Part shown: positions 5,459-7,735 of the stretch, in pieces
Position numbering within the stretch: the stretch's first letter is position 1
Layout of the letters: each line of letters begins with the position of its first letter
Source of the DNA: an uncultured Bacillota bacterium
GTDB taxonomy: Bacteria > Bacillota > Sulfobacillia > UBA995 > UBA9673
Length of the DNA stretch: 7,735 nt
NCBI GenBank assembly: GCA_937863905.1
Contig: CALMHV010000399.1
Location: 1-7,735 of the forward strand
Direction of reading: 5' to 3'
Notes under the pieces: model-generated
What the model saw: only the letters and a program-made list of their open reading frames with translations
The model's database searches: none
What the model was told of the DNA's origin: nothing
Program-made: the position numbers and the translations under genes

Positions 5459-7048
5459 GTGATCATCCGCACTTTCAGCGACCCCGTGTTGCGCCGGGTC
5501 GCTTCCCCCATCAGGCGCTTGGGCGCCGACGCCAGCCGGCTGGCCGCCCGCATGGTCAAGACCATGCGAGCCCACCGGGGGGTCGGTCTGGCCGCCCCGC
5601 AGGTCGGGGTATCGCGCCGGCTCATCATCGTGGATACCGGAGACGGCCTGCGCGTCCTCGTCAACCCCAAGATAACCCGGGCGGCCGGCGCCGCCGTCGA
5701 CTGGGAAGGGTGTCTCAGTTTTCCCGGCCTCCTGGCCGAGGTGGAGCGGGCCCAGACCGTGGGTGTGGAAGGGCTGGGCCTGGACGGCCGTCCGGCCTGG
5801 ATCGAGGCCGAGGACTTCCTGGCCCGGGTCCTCCAGCACGAACTGGACCATCTCGACGGGGTCGTCATCCTGGACCGGGCCAGGTCCGTGGAGCGCGTCG
5901 AGCCCTCGGCGACGTCCGAGGCGGAGCCGACCGGGCTGGGCGGCCCGCCGGGCCCGGGGCTGCCCGGAGCGGAATGGGCCGATGCCGTCGGCGCCGGCGA
6001 TGCCGTCGGCGCTGTCGATGCCGTTGGCGCCGGCGATGCCGGCGACCCGGGGACATCTCACCCGCTGCGGGTCGCTTTCCTGGGAACGCCGGGTTTCGCC
6101 TGTCCGACTCTGGAGTCTCTCGTGGCCGCCGGCCACGCCGTGGTCGGCGTCGCCACCCAGCCCGACCGGCCGGTCGGGAGAGGCGGTCACCTCATCCGGG
6201 CCTCCGCCGTCAAGCAGACGGCCCAGGCTTTCGGTCTGCCGGTCTGGCAGGGAAGCTCCTCCGAGGCCAAGGCCTCTTTAGCCAAGGTTCTCGCCGGATG
6301 GCGGGCCGAGGTGGCCGTCGTCGTCGCCTACGGGGTCATCCTGCCCGAGCCCGTCCTGGCCGCTCCCCGGCTGGGATGCCTCAACCTGCACGCCTCCCTG
6401 CTTCCCGACTACCGGGGCGCCGCACCCATCCAGAGAGCCATCCTGGACGGGCGGAGCGTGACCGGGGTGACGATGATCAAGATGGACGCCGGTGTGGACA
6501 CCGGGGACATCCTCGCCCAGCGCGAGGTTCCCATCGGGCCCGACGACACGGGCGGGACCCTGCACGACAAGCTGGCCACCGTCGGGGCGGAACTGGTCCT
6601 GCACACCTTGGAACTCCTGGGGACGGGGACGGTCGCGCCCAGGCCGCAGCCTTCCGGCCCCTCGGCGCCGGCGCCACGGCTCGGTCCCGAGGACGAGATC
6701 GTGGACTGGCGCCGCCCCGCCGCCGAGATCGAGCGGCAGGTGAGGGCCTTGCTGCCCGCGCCGGGGGCCTACACGTTCCTCGGTGAGCGCCGGGTCAAGG
6801 TCCTCCGGGCCGCGATGGTCCGGGCGCCGGGGGCCAGGGGAGCGGCGGGCAAGCCGGACCAGCCGGCCAAGCTGGGTGGGCCGGGGACCGTCGTCGGCTT
6901 CGACGGCGGCTCGCCCGTCGTGGCGACCGGCAAGGGCCTGCTCGCCCTCCGGCTGGTCCAGCCGGCGGGAGGCACTCGCCTGAGTGGTCCGGACTTCGTG
7001 AACGGCTATCGGCTGGCAGCCGGCGACCGGTTCGGCGATCGGCCATAG
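5459..7048 (+). CDS. def-fmt: Fused peptide deformylase - methionyl-tRNA formyltransferase
   Basis: A single 529-residue frame encodes two enzymes normally made separately. Residues 1-147 are peptide deformylase (removes formyl from nascent proteins): GVGLAAPQ at 41-48, EGCLS with metal ligand Cys85, and HELDH with His127, Glu128 and His131. Residues 148-202 are a Gly/Ala/Asp/Pro-rich linker with an 18-bp repeat. Residues 203-529 are methionyl-tRNA formyltransferase (uses 10-formyl-THF): LGTPGFACPTL (208-218), the tRNA-contacting loop with Arg241, catalytic Asn309, His311 and Asp347 with the SLLPDYRGAAP signature (313-323), and the C-terminal domain from VDW at 415-417. The Asn-to-Asp spacing of 38 matches E. 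coli Fmt (108 and 146). The start is GTG 5459, giving the usual IRTFSDPVLR beginning. No in-frame ATG, GTG or TTG occurs from 5891 to 6064, so Fmt has no good start of its own. Both enzymes look active; whether the product is later cleaved is unknown. Confidence 0.92.
   Translation: MIIRTFSDPVLRRVASPIRRLGADASRLAARMVKTMRAHRGVGLAAPQVGVSRRLIIVDTGDGLRVLVNPKITRAAGAAVDWEGCLSFPGLLAEVERAQTVGVEGLGLDGRPAWIEAEDFLARVLQHELDHLDGVVILDRARSVERVEPSATSEAEPTGLGGPPGPGLPGAEWADAVGAGDAVGAVDAVGAGDAGDPGTSHPLRVAFLGTPGFACPTLESLVAAGHAVVGVATQPDRPVGRGGHLIRASAVKQTAQAFGLPVWQGSSSEAKASLAKVLAGWRAEVAVVVAYGVILPEPVLAAPRLGCLNLHASLLPDYRGAAPIQRAILDGRSVTGVTMIKMDAGVDTGDILAQREVPIGPDDTGGTLHDKLATVGAELVLHTLELLGTGTVAPRPQPSGPSAPAPRLGPEDEIVDWRRPAAEIERQVRALLPAPGAYTFLGERRVKVLRAAMVRAPGARGAAGKPDQPAKLGGPGTVVGFDGGSPVVATGKGLLALRLVQPAGGTRLSGPDFVNGYRLAAGDRFGDRP
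5981..6040 (+). repeat. 18-bp tandem repeat in the Def-Fmt linker
   Basis: Three 18-bp units start at 5981, 5999 and 6017, followed by the first 6 bases of a fourth at 6035. The consensus begins GATGCCGT and continues GGCGC. Units differ at a few bases: GCTGTC ends the second, and GTT replaces GTC in the third. They encode DAVGAG, DAVGAV and DAVGAG, then DA, at residues 175-194 of the fusion protein, just before the formyltransferase domain at about residue 203. The repeat is in frame and looks like a spacer grown by slippage. Confidence 0.88.
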
Positions 7049-7716
7049 TGGGCCTCTTCAGCCTCTTCGCCTTGGCGGTCTTCATCTACGTTCTGGTGAA
7101 CCTCGTGATCCTTCCCCTGTGGCTGGCCGCCACGTCGCTGGCCGGGGCCCTGTCGGCCCCGGGGCGGTTCCTGGCCGTGGCCACGAACCGGCGCCTCAGA
7201 CAGAATCACGCCCTGGAGCACGCGACCCTGAACGTGCTCGAGGAGCGGGCTGGACCGCCTCGCCTGCAGGGCCTCTCGCGGGAAGAAGGCTTCGCTCTGC
7301 GCGGGTTCGCCGACCCGGACGAGGTCCGGTCGGCGGCCGAGGAGGGGCTGGCCCGGCTCAAGAGCGGGGAGACGGGCCTGGCCATCCATCGCCGGTGCGG
7401 GACGACCATCGCCGCGGCCAACCTGGCCAGCTCCCTGATCTTCCTGGCGGCTCTCCTCGGCCTGGGCCGGCTCAGTCTTCTGACCGTGGTCCTGGCCATG
7501 GTCCTGGCCAACCTGACCGGCCCTCTCTTCGGCCGGTTCTTCCAAAGGTTTCTGACCACGTCGGCCGATGTGCGGGATGTGTCCATCGTGGGGTTCGAGT
7601 GCGCGGTGGCCCGGGCGGGCTGGAGTGTCTTCTTCGTGGACCCGGCGCGGGCGGGGATCCCGGTGGTCATCTTTGTCCGGACGGCCGGATCCGGGCGGCG
7701 GGAGGGGCGGCCGTGA
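7048..7716 (+). CDS. DUF6391-like membrane protein with HXXEH and HXXC motifs
   Basis: A 222-residue protein of unknown function that resembles the DUF6391 family (recalled from its NHALEHAT and CGT motifs; not searched). A hydrophobic segment at about 5-35 and another at about 125-155 suggest two membrane passes or anchors. Between them is a polar region with NHALEHATLNVL at 53-64, GLSREEGFALRGF at 75-87 and LAIHRRCGTT at 111-120. After the second segment come GPLFGRFFQRFLTTSADVRD and a soluble tail with a basic end. His54, Glu57 and His58 form an HXXEH pattern and His114-Cys117 an HXXC pattern, which could bind metal, but this is inference. The GTG start at 7048 shares one base with the fmt stop (TAGTG) and gives the membrane segment at once. 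Its position in a translation-related operon gives no firm clue to function. No catalytic role is claimed. Confidence 0.8.
   Translation: MGLFSLFALAVFIYVLVNLVILPLWLAATSLAGALSAPGRFLAVATNRRLRQNHALEHATLNVLEERAGPPRLQGLSREEGFALRGFADPDEVRSAAEEGLARLKSGETGLAIHRRCGTTIAAANLASSLIFLAALLGLGRLSLLTVVLAMVLANLTGPLFGRFFQRFLTTSADVRDVSIVGFECAVARAGWSVFFVDPARAGIPVVIFVRTAGSGRREGRP
7701..7707 (+). promoter_or_regulatory. Shine-Dalgarno site for the next gene
   Basis: GGAGGGG sits 5 nt before the GTG at 7713, inside the end of the preceding gene. It supports a new start overlapping the stop of the membrane protein gene. Confidence 0.55.
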
Positions 7717-7735
7717 CCGGCCCTCCGCGGCGCCC
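7713..7735 (+). CDS. Start of next gene in the operon, truncated by window end (possibly rsmB)
   Basis: A GTG at 7713 overlaps the preceding TGA in a GTGA arrangement and has a good ribosome binding site 5 nt upstream. The seven visible codons read MTGPPRR. This is too short to identify. In many Bacillota fmt is followed by rsmB (16S rRNA m5C967 methyltransferase), whose N-terminus is often basic, so rsmB is a guess from gene order only. Confidence 0.45.

Noticed and set aside
5452..5459. CCTCGAGG palindrome before def as an operator
   Set aside because: An 8-bp palindrome is expected by chance in such GC-rich sequence, overlaps the start codon, and has no second copy nearby.
5888..5890. GTG as a separate start for fmt
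   Set aside because: It lies at Val144, inside the end of the deformylase domain, would add about 58 extra residues before the Fmt core, and the upstream frame has no stop, so a separate gene is not needed.
5982..6040. ATG codons in the linker repeat as fmt starts
   Set aside because: They are in another frame that stops at 6281 and cannot produce Fmt without a frameshift.
5213..6190. Minus-strand open frame across the priA-def junction and the linker repeat
   Set aside because: Its repeated Gly/Ala/Asp segment is just the reverse reading of the 18-bp repeat; no start context or family match.
5377..6786. Alternative + frame of 469 residues overlapping def-fmt
   Set aside because: The translation is Arg/Gly/Pro-rich with no motifs, while the frame starting at 5459 gives two intact enzymes.
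1..7735. CRISPR array, tRNA, rRNA, insertion sequence or attachment site
   Set aside because: Genes fill the window almost completely; I see no spaced direct repeats, no transposase and no RNA-gene signature.

Overview
This window is a very GC-rich stretch with all genes on the + strand. It holds one tightly packed run of housekeeping genes: yicC (3' end) - mihF - remA - gmk - rpoZ - coaBC - priA - def/fmt (one fused reading frame) - a DUF6391-like membrane protein - the first codons of another gene. Gaps between genes are 35 nt or less, several genes overlap, and I see no canonical terminator or internal promoter, so it reads as one operon. The order yicC-remA-gmk-rpoZ-coaBC-priA-def-fmt is the classic Bacillota (Firmicutes) order. 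mihF, the actinobacterial-type integration host factor, is normally found next to gmk in Actinomycetota. The mixture, with the high GC, suggests a deep-branching high-GC Bacillota lineage (Symbiobacteriia, Limnochordia, Thermaerobacter or Moorella-like). This placement is inference; nothing in the window fixes the species.

Region by region: positions 1-900 carry an RNA-metabolism protein (YicC) and two small DNA-binding proteins, MihF and RemA. Positions 920-3031 carry guanylate kinase, the RNA polymerase omega subunit and the bifunctional coenzyme A enzyme CoaBC. Positions 3018-5423 encode the replication-restart helicase PriA with its full eight-cysteine zinc region. Positions 5459-7048 encode peptide deformylase and methionyl-tRNA formyltransferase as one uninterrupted 529-residue polypeptide. 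Positions 7048-7716 encode a small membrane protein with HXXEH and HXXC motifs. The last 23 bases begin another gene, which by synteny may be rsmB.

The functional theme is growth and information processing: nucleotide supply (Gmk), transcription (omega), cofactor supply (CoaBC), replication restart (PriA), chromosome architecture (MihF, RemA) and the N-formylmethionine cycle of translation (Fmt adds the formyl group, Def removes it).

The strongest observation is the Def-Fmt fusion. All catalytic motifs of both enzymes are present. No forward frame contains a stop between 5763 and 6281, so a single indel error cannot be hiding a normal def stop. The joining linker contains an 18-bp tandem repeat, and PriA carries an unrelated 18-bp repeat in one of its own linkers. 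Other points are the hybrid Bacillota/Actinomycetota gene order, a serine where the CoaC catalytic cysteine is expected, and a run of five consecutive GTG starts in the 3' half after four ATG starts in the 5' half.
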